From positions 558,001 to 622,000 of the forward strand of contig CAWCTW010000005.1 in assembly GCA_963798705.1 (NCBI GenBank): 64,000 nt of DNA, read 5' to 3'. Below, piece by piece: positions 16,130-25,493 of the stretch. Below the pieces are notes generated by a model. That model worked only from the letters and a program-made list of their open reading frames with translations. It did not search any database and had not been told where the DNA came from. The stretch's first letter is position 1. Every line of letters begins with the position of its first letter. The stretch is from AC-56 sp963798705. GTDB taxonomy: Bacteria; Actinomycetota; Thermoleophilia; Solirubrobacterales; 70-9. The position numbers and the translations under genes are program-made.

Positions 16130-17512
16130 ATGGCGCGCGAGGAAGCGGCGGCGGAGACGAGGCGCTTCGGGCGCTCGGCCGCGATGCTGTCGATCGGCAT
16201 CGGGTCGGCCGGCCTGCTGACGTACGTCTACTTCTCGCTCGCCTCACACAACCTGGACCGGACGTCGTACGGCGAGGTCGTCGTGCTGTGGTCGGCCGTC
16301 TTCATCACGATCTCGATCCTCTTCCGACCGGTCGAGCAGCTCCTCTCCCGAACCATCGCCGACCGGCAGGCGCGCGGCGAATCGGTCGGCGAGGCGCTGA
16401 GGGTGGGGGCGACGATCCAGATCGGTCTGGCGGTCGCCTTCGCCGGGACGGCCCTCGCCCTGCGCGGGCCGCTCCAGGACGACCTGCTGTCGGGCAGCTC
16501 GACCCTCTACTGGATCCTGGTCGGAGCAGTGCTCGCGTTTGGCGCGAGCTTCTTCGCGCGCGGCTTCCTGGCGGGCAACCGGCGATTCGTGTTGTACGGC
16601 GCGCTGCTGCTGGCCGAGTCGACTGCCCGGATGGCCTTTGCGCTCGCCGTGGCCGTGGGGATCGCGAACGGCCAGACGGCGGTCGCCCTGGGCATCGTGG
16701 CCGCGCCGGTGCTGAGCCTGGCGGTCGTGCCACTCGCCTTCGCCGGTCGCGCCGCGGTTGCGCGCCGATCGGCCGGCGCGCCGAAGCCCGCCGCGGGACA
16801 GGCGCAGTTCACGCTGGCGCACGGCGGCGGGTTCGCGGCCGCCGTGCTCCTGATCATGGTCAGCGAGCAGAGCCTGCTGAACGCCGGCCCCCTGATCGTC
16901 AGAGCCTCCGAAGGCGCCGCGGCGGCGGGATTCATCTTCAACGTGCTGATGATCGCGCGTGCGCCGCTCGTGCTGTTCCAGGCCGTGGCCACCAGCCTGT
17001 TACCCCACCTCACGCGGCTGCGATCCAGCGCGGATGCCGCCGACGCCGGCGCGTTTCGGATGTCGATCCGCGTCACCCTGGGGGCGATCGCCGGCTTCGC
17101 CGCGCTGGTCGGGGTGGTCGTTGCCGCGGCGGGGCCCGAGCTCATGCAGCTGGCGTTCGGGGACAAGTTCTCCTACGACCGCGCCGGGCTGTTGATCGTG
17201 ACCGCGGGCATGGGGTTCTATCTGGCCTCGGGAACCCTCAACCAGGCTGCACTGGCCCAGGGGCAGGCACGCAGGGCCGCCGTTCGGTGGGTCGTGTGCG
17301 CGGTGGGATTCATCGCCTGGAACCTGGTGCCCGTGTTGGGCGAGTTCAGACGGGTCGAGGTGGGCTTCGCGGCCGCGGCCGCCCTGCTCTTCGTGCTGCT
17401 GTACCTGCTGTACCGCCATCCCCCGAAGGCGCCGCGCCCCGAGGACGTGCTCGAGCCGGGCTCACCCCGGGAGATCGAGGCGCGGCTCGCCGCCGCCGAC
17501 GAGGCCAGCTAG
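16130..17512 (+). CDS. Polysaccharide flippase-like membrane protein (MOP superfamily)
   Basis: A 460-residue integral membrane protein with about twelve hydrophobic segments. It resembles Wzx/MurJ-type lipid-linked sugar flippases: SIGIGSAGLLTYVYFSLAS at the start, FNVLMIARAPLVLFQAVATS in the middle, and a charged tail after RHPPKAPRPEDVL. The cargo is unknown. A TACGGT box at 16116-16121 lies eight bases before the ATG. It converges on the potassium-channel gene and the two TAG stops share the same CTAG. Confidence 0.8.
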   Translation: MAREEAAAETRRFGRSAAMLSIGIGSAGLLTYVYFSLASHNLDRTSYGEVVVLWSAVFITISILFRPVEQLLSRTIADRQARGESVGEALRVGATIQIGLAVAFAGTALALRGPLQDDLLSGSSTLYWILVGAVLAFGASFFARGFLAGNRRFVLYGALLLAESTARMAFALAVAVGIANGQTAVALGIVAAPVLSLAVVPLAFAGRAAVARRSAGAPKPAAGQAQFTLAHGGGFAAAVLLIMVSEQSLLNAGPLIVRASEGAAAAGFIFNVLMIARAPLVLFQAVATSLLPHLTRLRSSADAADAGAFRMSIRVTLGAIAGFAALVGVVVAAAGPELMQLAFGDKFSYDRAGLLIVTAGMGFYLASGTLNQAALAQGQARRAAVRWVVCAVGFIAWNLVPVLGEFRRVEVGFAAAAALLFVLLYLLYRHPPKAPRPEDVLEPGSPREIEARLAAADEAS

Positions 17513-18543
17513 CCCGCGCGGTCGGCGGGCAGGGTGGCGCGGCCCTGGAAGATGCGCTCCAGGCGGTCCATCGCGTCGCGGGTTCCCATCGCCACCAGGA
17601 CGTCGCCGGGCGCCAACCGGCGCTCACCTGCGGGCTGCGGCTCGATCTTGCCGTCGGTCCGCCGCAACGCCACGATGCTCGCGGTCCCGCGGATCTCGCT
17701 GATGCGCTTGCCGGCGCCCTCGCAGTCCTCGGATACGTCGATCTCCTCCATGCGGTACTCGGGCGCGACGTCGACGACGCCCGCCACCTGTGGATGCAGC
17801 GCCAACCGGGCCATCTCGGCGCCACTCGCCTTGTAGGGCGAGATCACCCGGTCGGCGCCCGCCCGCTTCAGCTTCTTCTCGGAATCCTCGACGCTGGCGC
17901 GCGCGACGATGGTGATGTCCGGGCGAAGCTCTCGCGCGCTGAGCGTCGTGAAGATGTTCTCGGCATCGGAGTCCATGCACGCCAGCACGGAGGCGGCACG
18001 CTCGACCCCTGCCCGGCGCAGCGTCTCGTCCTCGGACGGCCGTCCCTCGAGGTAGGTCGCCTGCATTTCCACGGCGATCTGCTGGTTCTCCGGGTTGTCG
18101 TCCACGACGACGAACTCCTGGCCGGCGACCCGGAGGTCGCGGGCCACCTGGCGGCCCACCCGCCCGAAGCCGCAGATGAGGTGGTGGTCGGAAATCGAAT
18201 CGATCATCCGCTGGGCGCGGCGCTCGGCCAGCAACCCGCTGAGCCTGCCGGCGACGAAGAACTCGGTGACGGTGACGAGCGCGTAGAAGAGCGTACCGAC
18301 GCCGAAGATGATCAAGAAGACCGTCAGGATCCGCCCCGTCGTGTCCTCGGGAAGCCCGATCGATCCGATGGTCGCGATCGTGTCCAGCGTCCGGACGAAC
18401 GAGAAGCCCAGCGACGTGCCCTCGGTCGCGGTGTAGCCGACGGTGCCGACCGCCAGCAGCGCGAGGATCAGCGCGCCCAGGAGCGCCAGGCGGCGGAGGA
18501 AGAGGCGGATCTCGGCCGGCGCGTCGGCCAGAGCCGAGCCCAT
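17509..18543 (-). CDS. Two-TM potassium channel subunit with RCK (TrkA-N/TrkA-C) domains
   Basis: A 344-residue protein with TM1 at about 16-36, a pore loop, TM2 at 71-95, then an NAD-binding RCK domain (LICGFGRVGRQVA near 120) and a TrkA-C domain (PGDVLVAMGTRDAMDRL). The selectivity-filter segment reads TIGSIG at 58-63 instead of the usual TVGYGD, so ion selectivity is uncertain. The ATG at 18543 is preferred to an upstream GTG. It is the last gene of the priA operon. Confidence 0.88.
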   Translation of the reverse strand: MGSALADAPAEIRLFLRRLALLGALILALLAVGTVGYTATEGTSLGFSFVRTLDTIATIGSIGLPEDTTGRILTVFLIIFGVGTLFYALVTVTEFFVAGRLSGLLAERRAQRMIDSISDHHLICGFGRVGRQVARDLRVAGQEFVVVDDNPENQQIAVEMQATYLEGRPSEDETLRRAGVERAASVLACMDSDAENIFTTLSARELRPDITIVARASVEDSEKKLKRAGADRVISPYKASGAEMARLALHPQVAGVVDVAPEYRMEEIDVSEDCEGAGKRISEIRGTASIVALRRTDGKIEPQPAGERRLAPGDVLVAMGTRDAMDRLERIFQGRATLPADRAG

Positions 18544-18586
18544 GCCGAGCCGCCCGAGGCCGGGTTGCCGGTGGGGCACCCGGCCC

Positions 18587-19300
18587 CTAGCCGGCGCTTG
18601 CGGCCGCGGTGATCCGCTTAAAGGCCTGGCCGGGCTCGGGGTCCCCGAAGACGGCGGAGCCGGCCACGAACAGCGTCGCCCCGGCCTCGGCGACGCCCCC
18701 CACGGTTTCGTCGTCGATCCCGCCGTCCATCTCGATCACCGGGGTGGGGGCGAGCTCGCGGAGGCGACGGACCTTGTCCGGGGAGGACGCGATGAAGGAC
18801 TGCCCGCCCCAGCCCGGGTTCACCGACATGCAGAGGATGAGGTCGGCGGACGCGTCGAGCTCGGAGACGGCGTCGGCGGGCGTCCCCGGGTTGACCGCCA
18901 CCCCCGCCAGGCACCCGGCCTCCCGGATCGCCCCGAGCGTCCGGTGGATGTGGGGGTCGGCCTCGAAGTGGGCGGTGATGTTGTCCGCGCCCGCCCGAGC
19001 GAACTCGTCGATGTGATCGGCCGGCCGGTCGATCATCAGGTGCACGTCGATCGCGCCCCCGGCGTCGTGGACCTGGTCGGCGATCGAGGCGGCCACCAGC
19101 GGCCCCATGGTTATCGGGGGGACGAAGTGGCCGTCCATCACGTCCACGTGGATGACGCGCGCCCCCGCCGCGATCACCTCGCCGACCTGGGCTCCCAGGC
19201 GGGAGAAGTCGGCGGAGAGGATCGACGGCGCCACGTGACGTCCCCCGAACAGCTCGCGGGGGGACGGCGCCGCACCGGATCTGTCGGTCGCGGCCTCCAT
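18587..19300 (-). CDS. rpe: Ribulose-phosphate 3-epimerase
   Basis: Interconverts ribulose 5-phosphate and xylulose 5-phosphate in the pentose phosphate pathway. It is a 237-residue TIM barrel with APSILSADFSRLG, the metal-binding HVDVMDGHFVPP and DVHLMI, MSVNPGWGGQSF and the phosphate-binding MDGGI and FVAGSAVFG. It carries about 22 extra residues before the barrel. It follows the zinc-ribbon gene by seven bases. Confidence 0.96.
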   Translation of the reverse strand: MEAATDRSGAAPSPRELFGGRHVAPSILSADFSRLGAQVGEVIAAGARVIHVDVMDGHFVPPITMGPLVAASIADQVHDAGGAIDVHLMIDRPADHIDEFARAGADNITAHFEADPHIHRTLGAIREAGCLAGVAVNPGTPADAVSELDASADLILCMSVNPGWGGQSFIASSPDKVRRLRELAPTPVIEMDGGIDDETVGGVAEAGATLFVAGSAVFGDPEPGQAFKRITAAASAG

Positions 19301-19307
19301 CGGGCGT

Positions 19308-19541
19308 TCAGACCGGACGAAGCATCGAATTGCCGCAATGCTGGCAGAGCAGGTCCTCCGACGTGCTCATGCGGACGATCGTCTGGTGCTCGCCGCAGTT
19401 GGGACACTGCGAGACGAGCTCATAGCGCCGCAGGCAGTACACGCAGCGATAGCGACCGGGCAGCTGCGTGGGACGCAGCCATGGCTCCCCGCAACCGGGG
19501 CAGGCGGGCCGCTTGAGGGTCGCATCGCCCGCCTCGGTCAC
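19308..19541 (-). CDS. Small zinc-ribbon protein (YfgJ/DUF1407-like)
   Basis: A 77-residue protein with four Cys pairs: CPGC, CVYC, CPNC and CQHC. The order CPxC, CxxC, CPxC, CxxC with a final N-S-M-L resembles E. coli YfgJ, a double zinc ribbon of unknown role. The start is GTG at 19541, overlapping the rsmB stop as GTGA, so translation is coupled. A link to RNA modification is suggested only by its neighbours fmt and rsmB. Confidence 0.75.
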   Translation of the reverse strand: MTEAGDATLKRPACPGCGEPWLRPTQLPGRYRCVYCLRRYELVSQCPNCGEHQTIVRMSTSEDLLCQHCGNSMLRPV

Positions 19542-20890
19542 GTCCGCTCCAGGCGGGCGATGAAGAACCCGTCCGTTCGATCCCGGTCGGGCCTGATCTG
19601 CAGGGTCCGGGAGTCCCGCCCGTCGGCCAGGTCCGGGGACGTCCGGCCGAGGTCGACCACCTCGACGCGACCGCCGCCGACGAGCTCCGTCACCCGCTCC
19701 GAGCCCTCGCGCCGCGAGATGGTGCAGGTCGAGTAGACGAGCGCCCCGCCCGCGGCGAGCGCGCGAACCGCGCGGTCCAGGATCGTTCCCTGAAGGCCGG
19801 CCAGCCGCTCGATCAGCTCCGGCGACTTGCGCCACCGGGCGTCCGGGCGCGAGGCCAGGGTCCCGAGGTCGGAGCAGGGTGGATCCACGAGCACGCGATC
19901 GTAGCCGTCGCCGAGGTCGACCTCGGTCGCGTCGCCCACCAGGACGGTCACGCATGTGACCCCCAGGCGCGCGCACAGATCGCGGAGCTGATCGGCTCGC
20001 GCGGGATCGCGCTCGACCGCGACGATCTCGCCCCGGTCCTCCATTCGGGCGGCGATCGCGCTGGTCTTGATCCCGGGTGCGGCGCAGAGGTCGAGCACCC
20101 GCTCACCGGGCTGCGGGTCGAGAGCCTCTACGACCGCCTGGGACGCGCGCGACTGCGGCACCAGCTCCCCGGCGTCGATGCGCCGGCGCAGCCCATCGGT
20201 CAGCCTCCCCCCCGCCACCAGGGCGGTCGATGGGCCGAGCAGCCCGGGCTCGCCGATGGCGACCCTGTCGCCCGCATCCCGGAGCTCGTCGACAAGCTGC
20301 CGCGGCTCGGCCCGGAGGGTGTTGACGCGAAGCGCCGTCTCGACCGGCCGGTTCATCGCCGCCAGCAGTGACCGCGCGTCAGCCTCGCCGAGCTCGGTCC
20401 ACCACATCCGGGCGAGCCACGCGGGGCACGAGTGAAGCGCCGCCGCACCCTCCGCCGTCCGGTCGTCGAGGCCCGCGAGGAGATCGCCGCTCGACGCGGC
20501 GCGGCGCAGCACCGCGTTGACCAGCTTCGCGCCGGCGCCGCGCCGCCGCCCGCCGCCGCCCTTGGCGAGCTCGACGGCCTGGTCCACGGCGGCGTGGGGC
20601 GGCGTCGCGTCGGAGAAGGCGAGCTCGTAGAGGCCCAGCCGCAGGGCCGCGAGGACGGGCGGGTCGAGGCGGCTCGGGGCGCGATCGGCGAGCCGGGAGA
20701 TCAGGTGGTCGGTCGTGCCCCGCCGCTGGACCGCCCCGTACGCCAGCCGCTGCGCCTGGGCGCGCTCACGAGCGTCCAGTCGGTGCCGGTCGGCCGCCGC
20801 CGGGAAGGCGCGGTCGGCCCACGCCTCGTGCTCGAACACCCGCCGCAGGACCTCGTAGGCGGCGCGGCGCTGGGGTGCGACGTCGCTCAT
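19538..20890 (-). CDS. rsmB: 16S rRNA (cytosine967-C5)-methyltransferase
   Basis: A 450-residue enzyme with an N-terminal NusB-like helical domain (about 1-145: RRAAYEVLRRVFEHEAWADR) and a C-terminal Rossmann methyltransferase domain. SAM binding is in LDLCAAPGIKTSAIA. The catalytic cysteines are in VDPPCSDLG and YSTCTISRREG. It overlaps fmt as ATGA. The deformylase-formyltransferase-rsmB order is conserved in many bacteria. Confidence 0.96.
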   Translation of the reverse strand: MSDVAPQRRAAYEVLRRVFEHEAWADRAFPAAADRHRLDARERAQAQRLAYGAVQRRGTTDHLISRLADRAPSRLDPPVLAALRLGLYELAFSDATPPHAAVDQAVELAKGGGGRRRGAGAKLVNAVLRRAASSGDLLAGLDDRTAEGAAALHSCPAWLARMWWTELGEADARSLLAAMNRPVETALRVNTLRAEPRQLVDELRDAGDRVAIGEPGLLGPSTALVAGGRLTDGLRRRIDAGELVPQSRASQAVVEALDPQPGERVLDLCAAPGIKTSAIAARMEDRGEIVAVERDPARADQLRDLCARLGVTCVTVLVGDATEVDLGDGYDRVLVDPPCSDLGTLASRPDARWRKSPELIERLAGLQGTILDRAVRALAAGGALVYSTCTISRREGSERVTELVGGGRVEVVDLGRTSPDLADGRDSRTLQIRPDRDRTDGFFIARLERT

Positions 20891-21801
20891 TCGGCCAGGG
20901 TCGGCACGGCATGCCCGCGCAGGTACGCGTCGGCGCCCATCGGCCTTCCCCCCTGGGGCTGCACCACGTCGAGCCGCAGGGTGCCCTGGGCGCAGCCCAC
21001 GAGCAGCGCGCCTCCCTCGGCCGCCAGCGTGCCCGCCTCCAGGTGTCCCGCGGCGGCCGCGGTGGCCGAGCGCACGCCGAGCCGCCCTCCGTCATCGAGC
21101 CCGAGGTACGCGCCGATGTGAGGATTCAGCGCGCGGACGGTCCCTTCGAGCTCGGCCGCCGGACGGCCTGGGTCCAGCCGGCGCTCATCCGGAGAGATCT
21201 TCTGCGCGTAGGTGGCACGGGACTCGTCCTGCTCGGTCAGCTCGAGGGCGCCGGCCTCCCGGAGCTCGAGGGCGCGCGGCACCAGATCGCCCGCCCGCTC
21301 GGCGAGGCGCGCCGACAGCGAGCCGTAGTCCTCGTGCTCGCCCACCTCGATCGGCTCGGCAAGCGCGATCGGCCCGGAGTCCAGGCCCGCCGTCACCCCG
21401 ATGATCGAGACGCCGGTCTCCGCGTCTCCGGCCATGATGGCCCGCTCGATCGGAGCGGCCCCCCGCCAGCGGGGCAGGAGCGACGGATGCACGTTCAGCA
21501 TCTCGAGCTCCGAGAGCAGCGGGTCGGTGATCAGCTGCCCGAACGCGCAGACCACTGCCAGGTCCGGCCGCGTGCTGCGGATCGCGTCGGCGGCCTCGGG
21601 GAGGTTGACGCTCTCGGTCTGGAGCAGGTCGAGCCCGAGCTCCGACGCGGCCTCGGCGGCCGGCGGCGAGCCGACGTGGCGCCCGCGGCCCCGGGGGCGA
21701 TCCGGCGGGGTCACGACCAGGACGGGCCGGTGGGCCGAGTCCGCGAGGCGGCGAAGCACCGCCACGGCGAACGCGGTCGTACCCAGGTACGCGACCCTCA
21801 A
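20887..21801 (-). CDS. fmt: Methionyl-tRNA formyltransferase
   Basis: Formylates initiator Met-tRNA using 10-formyl-THF. The 304 residues contain VAYLGTTAFAV, VVCAFGQLI, the catalytic LNVHPSLLPRWRGAAPIERAI and GVTAGLDSGPI. The C-terminal OB-like domain follows from about 205. Translation starts at a TTG at 21801 that overlaps the def stop as TTGA; the conserved N-terminus begins at that codon, so the rare start is convincing. Confidence 0.96.
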   Translation of the reverse strand: MRVAYLGTTAFAVAVLRRLADSAHRPVLVVTPPDRPRGRGRHVGSPPAAEAASELGLDLLQTESVNLPEAADAIRSTRPDLAVVCAFGQLITDPLLSELEMLNVHPSLLPRWRGAAPIERAIMAGDAETGVSIIGVTAGLDSGPIALAEPIEVGEHEDYGSLSARLAERAGDLVPRALELREAGALELTEQDESRATYAQKISPDERRLDPGRPAAELEGTVRALNPHIGAYLGLDDGGRLGVRSATAAAAGHLEAGTLAAEGGALLVGCAQGTLRLDVVQPQGGRPMGADAYLRGHAVPTLAE

Positions 21802-22463
21802 GTGGTTGCGGTGGCCGCTGGATCCTCCTCGGCGACCTCTTCCGCGCTCGGGCTGTACTCCCCACCCTCGCGCAGCGCTCGCAGCGCCGCCTTGCGCTGG
21901 TCCCGCGGGGCCCGGTCGAGCATCAGGACGCCGTCGAGGTGATCGATCTCGTGCTGGAGCACGCGGGCCTCGAGGCCGGCGGCCTCGATCGCGAGCGGCG
22001 CCCCCGCCAGGTCGAGGCCGCTGACGCGGGCAAACAGCGGACGCTCCACGTCCACCGCCACGCGCGGCAGGCTCAGGCAGCCCTCCTCGGCGATCGTCTG
22101 CTCGTCGGACAGCCACTCGATCGCCGGGTTGGCGACAGCGGTCGGGGTGGCGTCGGGACCGGCCTGGAAGACGAGCAGGCGATGCATGACGCCGAGCTGG
22201 GTGGCGGCAAGCCCGACGCCGATCGCGTCGCGCATGATGGCGACCATCCGCTCGGCCTCCCGCCGCAGCTCGGGGCCGAACGCGCCGATCTCGGAGGCGC
22301 GGGACTTCAGCACCGGGTCCCCGAACTTGCGGATGTGCTGAAGCGCGGCCTCGCGGCGGCGAAGCGTCTCCTCGGCCAGGGCCTGGGCGCGCTCGTCGCT
22401 CGCGTCCCCGGGGCTCGTGGGCACTGGCTCGGGAATCGTTGCGGTCTCCGCCGGCTCACTCAT
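21798..22463 (-). CDS. def: Peptide deformylase
   Basis: Removes the formyl group from new proteins. All three metal-site motifs are present: GVGLAATQLG, EEGCLSLP and QHEIDHLDG. At 221 residues it is longer than usual, with a roughly 45-residue acidic, low-complexity N-terminal extension (MSEPAETATIPEP) and a short acidic tail. The ATG at 22463 is the best start. It is encoded directly upstream of fmt, its functional counterpart. Confidence 0.95.
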   Translation of the reverse strand: MSEPAETATIPEPVPTSPGDASDERAQALAEETLRRREAALQHIRKFGDPVLKSRASEIGAFGPELRREAERMVAIMRDAIGVGLAATQLGVMHRLLVFQAGPDATPTAVANPAIEWLSDEQTIAEEGCLSLPRVAVDVERPLFARVSGLDLAGAPLAIEAAGLEARVLQHEIDHLDGVLMLDRAPRDQRKAALRALREGGEYSPSAEEVAEEDPAATATT

Positions 22464-22491
22464 CGTTCCGAGTCTAGACGCGCCCGCCGGT

Positions 22492-24690
22492 CTACTGGGG
22501 GTCGACGTCGACGCTGAGGGCGACGCCTCGAAGCTCCCGCCTGGTGACGAGCTCGTCGACCGCCGCGCGCATCGCCGTGACCGCGGGCTCACGCTCCGGG
22601 GCCTTGACCAGGAGCTGGCGGCGCTGGCGCCCGCGGAGGCGAAAGCGCGGTGCCGGGCCCAGCATCAGGGCTTCAGCGGGAAGCAGGTCGGAGAGAAGGG
22701 CGCGGGCGAGCTCGGCGGCGCCCTGCGCGGACTCTGCCTCCGGCGCGGTCAGCTCCAGGCGCACCAGGTGGGAGAACGGCGGGTAGCGCAGCACCCGCCG
22801 GCGCTCCAGCTCGGAGGCGAGGAACCCCTCCGTGTCGTGTGCAGCGGCATGGCGGATCGCGGAGGCCCCGGGGGCCAGGGTCTGGACCACGACGCTCCCG
22901 CCCCTGGGGCCGCGTCCGCTGCGCCCCGCGAGCTGTGCCACGAGCGCGAAGGTTCGCTCCTCGGAGCGGAAGTCGGGAAACCGCAGCGTCGCGTCGGCGT
23001 CGAGCACGACGCTCAGCACGACGTCCGGGAAGTCGTGTCCCTTGCCGACCATCTGGGTCCCCACCAGGACACCGCGGTCCGCGGCCTCGAAGCTCCGCAG
23101 GATGCCGAGATGGGCGCCCACGGGAGCGGCGCTGTCGGAGTCGAGGCGGAACACGGGCAGCGGGGCGACCGCCTCGGTCAGGGTCGCCGCCACCCGCTCC
23201 GTGCCGGCGCCGTGGCGGGCCAGCGTCACCGAGCCGCAGTCCGGGCACGCCTCCGGCAGCGCCTCGGTGTGCCCGCAGTGGTGGCAGCGAAGGTCGCCGT
23301 CGCCTCGGTGGACGACCAGCGAGACGTCGCATTCGGGACAACCCCAGGCGCGCCCGCACGACCGGCAGCTCAGAAACGGCGACCAGCCGCGACGGTTCAA
23401 CATCACGATCGCCTTCCCGCCGCCGGCACGGAGCTCCCCGAGCGCCTCGAGCGTGCGGGTGTGAAGCGGGCCGTCGCCGCCGGGGCCCGACCGCATGTCG
23501 ACGACCTCGACGCGCGGGAGCTCCACGCCGTCCGCGCGCTCCGGAAGGTCCACGCGCGGCAAGCGCGCCCAGCTCTCGGGACGCGGCGTCGCGCTGCCGC
23601 AGACGAGCACGGCACCGCACTGCCGCGCGCGGCGCCGAGCCACCTCGCGGGCGTCGTAGCGCGGATCGCCCTCCTGCTTGTAGGAGGCGTCGTGCTCCTC
23701 GTCGACGACGATCAGGCCGAGGTCGCGAACCGGCGCGAACACCGCCGACCGGGGCCCCACGCACACGCTCGCCTCGCCCGAGCGCAGCCGCTCCCATTCG
23801 TCGCGGCGCTCGCCGCCGGACAGCCTGGAGTGAAGGAGCGCGACGCGATCGCCGAACCGGGTCGCGAAGCGCGAGACGGTCTGCGGGGCGAGCGCGATCT
23901 CGGGCACGAGGACGATCGCACCGCGCCCGCGGGTCAGAGCGGCCTCGGCGGCGGCCAGGTAGACCTCGGTCTTGCCGGATCCGGTCACGCCGTGGAGCAG
24001 CAGCCCCCCGTCCGCCGGGCGCCCCATCGCGGCGACGATCGCCCCCAGCGCCGCCGACTGGGCGTCGTTCAGCACGGGGCGGGCGGAGCGGGCGCCGACG
24101 CCGACGATCGACGGGCGGCGCGCCCGCCGCCTGGTGTGCAGCTCCACCAGCCCGCGGGCTTCCAGCCTGCGCAGGGCCTGCGTCGCGGCGCCAACGGCGC
24201 CGAGCTCTCTCGCCGGGAGCTCGGCCCGGCCGGCGTCCTGCGCGCTCGCAAGCGCCTCGAGGACGGCGCGCTGGACCCGGCCGAGGCGCGTGCCGTCCTC
24301 GCGCGCCGCCCGCCCGGGCGGCGTCAGCCTCGCCACGAGCTCCAGGCGGGGACCGGGCCCGCCACCGCCGCGCCCGGTCCCGGGGGGCAGCACGAGCTCC
24401 AGCCCGCGCGCGGGCGTCGAGCAATACTCCCGCGCAACCCACAGGCCCAGCCGCACGAGCTCCGGGGTGGCGCCGGCTTCGAGGGCCTCCAGGGGTTCCG
24501 CCAGGCGCTCAGGGGGCAGGTCGCTCGACTCGGCCACGTCGACCACCACGCCCAGGATTCGCTGGCGGCCGAACGGCACCCGCAGCACGGAGCCCACCCC
24601 AACCCCGGCCAGCCGCTCGGGGAGCCGGTAGTCGAACGGGCCACGCAGAGCGCGGGCGGTGAGCAGCGGTTCGACCTTGGCGATCGCCAT
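22492..24690 (-). CDS. priA: Primosomal protein N' (replication restart helicase PriA)
   Basis: A 732-residue protein. An N-terminal 3'-DNA-binding domain (AKVEPLLTARALRGPFDYRL) and winged helix lead to a helicase core with Walker A GVTGSGKT at 234-241 and DEEH at 330-333. Zinc-binding cysteines follow (CRSCGRAWGCPEC, CHHC, CPDCGS), then AGRSGRG. Many actinobacterial PriA proteins have lost helicase motifs, whereas here Walker A and DEEH are intact. The start is the ATG at 24690; one at 24705 is also possible. It heads a seven-gene operon. Confidence 0.94.
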   Translation of the reverse strand: MAIAKVEPLLTARALRGPFDYRLPERLAGVGVGSVLRVPFGRQRILGVVVDVAESSDLPPERLAEPLEALEAGATPELVRLGLWVAREYCSTPARGLELVLPPGTGRGGGGPGPRLELVARLTPPGRAAREDGTRLGRVQRAVLEALASAQDAGRAELPARELGAVGAATQALRRLEARGLVELHTRRRARRPSIVGVGARSARPVLNDAQSAALGAIVAAMGRPADGGLLLHGVTGSGKTEVYLAAAEAALTRGRGAIVLVPEIALAPQTVSRFATRFGDRVALLHSRLSGGERRDEWERLRSGEASVCVGPRSAVFAPVRDLGLIVVDEEHDASYKQEGDPRYDAREVARRRARQCGAVLVCGSATPRPESWARLPRVDLPERADGVELPRVEVVDMRSGPGGDGPLHTRTLEALGELRAGGGKAIVMLNRRGWSPFLSCRSCGRAWGCPECDVSLVVHRGDGDLRCHHCGHTEALPEACPDCGSVTLARHGAGTERVAATLTEAVAPLPVFRLDSDSAAPVGAHLGILRSFEAADRGVLVGTQMVGKGHDFPDVVLSVVLDADATLRFPDFRSEERTFALVAQLAGRSGRGPRGGSVVVQTLAPGASAIRHAAAHDTEGFLASELERRRVLRYPPFSHLVRLELTAPEAESAQGAAELARALLSDLLPAEALMLGPAPRFRLRGRQRRQLLVKAPEREPAVTAMRAAVDELVTRRELRGVALSVDVDPQ

Positions 24691-24812
24691 GCATGTGCCG
24701 TTCATGTGGGCGAGGCCGGCAGCGTCCGGTGCCGGCAGAGGCATAGGGCGTTCATGTCTCTGGAAGCTAGTGGTCGCCGCGGCGGCCAGCTCGATGGCAT
24801 GCCGGCCAGGAC

Positions 24813-24818
24813 TATGCT
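24813..24818 (+). promoter_or_regulatory. -10-like box of the PH-domain gene
   Basis: TATGCT ends exactly six bases before the ATG at 24825 and no Shine-Dalgarno sequence is present. The transcript would start on the initiation codon itself. Confidence 0.5.
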
Positions 24819-24824
24819 TCCGCC

Positions 24825-25358
24825 ATGGCACCGCGCCTGGCACCCGGGGAGCAGGTCATGTTCCAGGGCCACCCCTCGTGGCGCTCGATCATCGGGTACT
24901 ACATCAAGGGGCTTCTGGGGGTCCTCGTGATCGCCTTCCTCGTCGGGCTGGTCACGCGAGTCGCCGACGGCGACGTCAACACCGGCCTCGTGGTCCTGGT
25001 CGCCGTGATCGGCGTCGCGGTCGTCGTCCTCGCCGGGTTCATCAAGCGCATGACGACGCACTACACGATCACGACGCGCCGCCTCCACATCAAAAGGGGC
25101 ATCATCGCCCGCGACATCCAGGAGACCCGCCTGGAACGGGTGCAGAACGTCAACTACAACCAGTCGCTGCTAGAGCGGCTCCTGCAGGTCGGCGACGTCG
25201 ACTTCGACACGGCCGCCGGCGACGACTACAACTTCATCTTCGTCGGGGTCGCCGATCCGGCCGAGGTCGTGGAGCGGGTGGACCGCGCGACGCACGCGAC
25301 CTCGCCGTCGGATCTGGGCGACCAGACCGCGGCCCAGTCCCAGACCCTGCAGGGCTAG
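24825..25358 (+). CDS. Membrane protein with bacterial PH (bPH_2) domain
   Basis: A 177-residue protein with a short N-terminus (LAPGEQVMFQGHPSW), two adjacent membrane helices at about 25-70, and a bacterial PH-like domain (HYTITTRRLHIKRGIIARDIQETRLERVQNV). The tail is Ser/Gln-rich. This YdbS/YdbT-like architecture is widespread in actinobacterial membranes; the function is unknown. It stands alone, converging with metK. Confidence 0.8.
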   Translation: MAPRLAPGEQVMFQGHPSWRSIIGYYIKGLLGVLVIAFLVGLVTRVADGDVNTGLVVLVAVIGVAVVVLAGFIKRMTTHYTITTRRLHIKRGIIARDIQETRLERVQNVNYNQSLLERLLQVGDVDFDTAAGDDYNFIFVGVADPAEVVERVDRATHATSPSDLGDQTAAQSQTLQG

Positions 25359-25384
25359 AGGCGAGCCGATCCCGGGCAGGTGGG

Positions 25385-25399
25385 GGCGGCTCAGCCGCC
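25385..25399. terminator. GC hairpin between convergent genes
   Basis: GGCGGC-TCA-GCCGCC forms a tight six-base hairpin in the 135-base gap between the convergent PH-domain gene and metK. No T tract follows on either strand, so it may act as an unconventional terminator or only protect transcript ends. Confidence 0.3.
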
Positions 25400-25493
25400 G
25401 CTCGCCGTCGAGCCCCTCGCCATCGAGCGTGGGATTGACCGCGGCGACCTCCGGCGCTCAATCGCTCACTCGAGCCGTGAGACCGGCGCGCGC

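Noticed and set aside
22650..24662. A 670-codon open frame antisense to priA
   Set aside because: It is Arg/Pro/Ala/Gly-rich with no recognisable domain, and priA on the other strand has all its motifs. GC-rich DNA yields such shadow frames.
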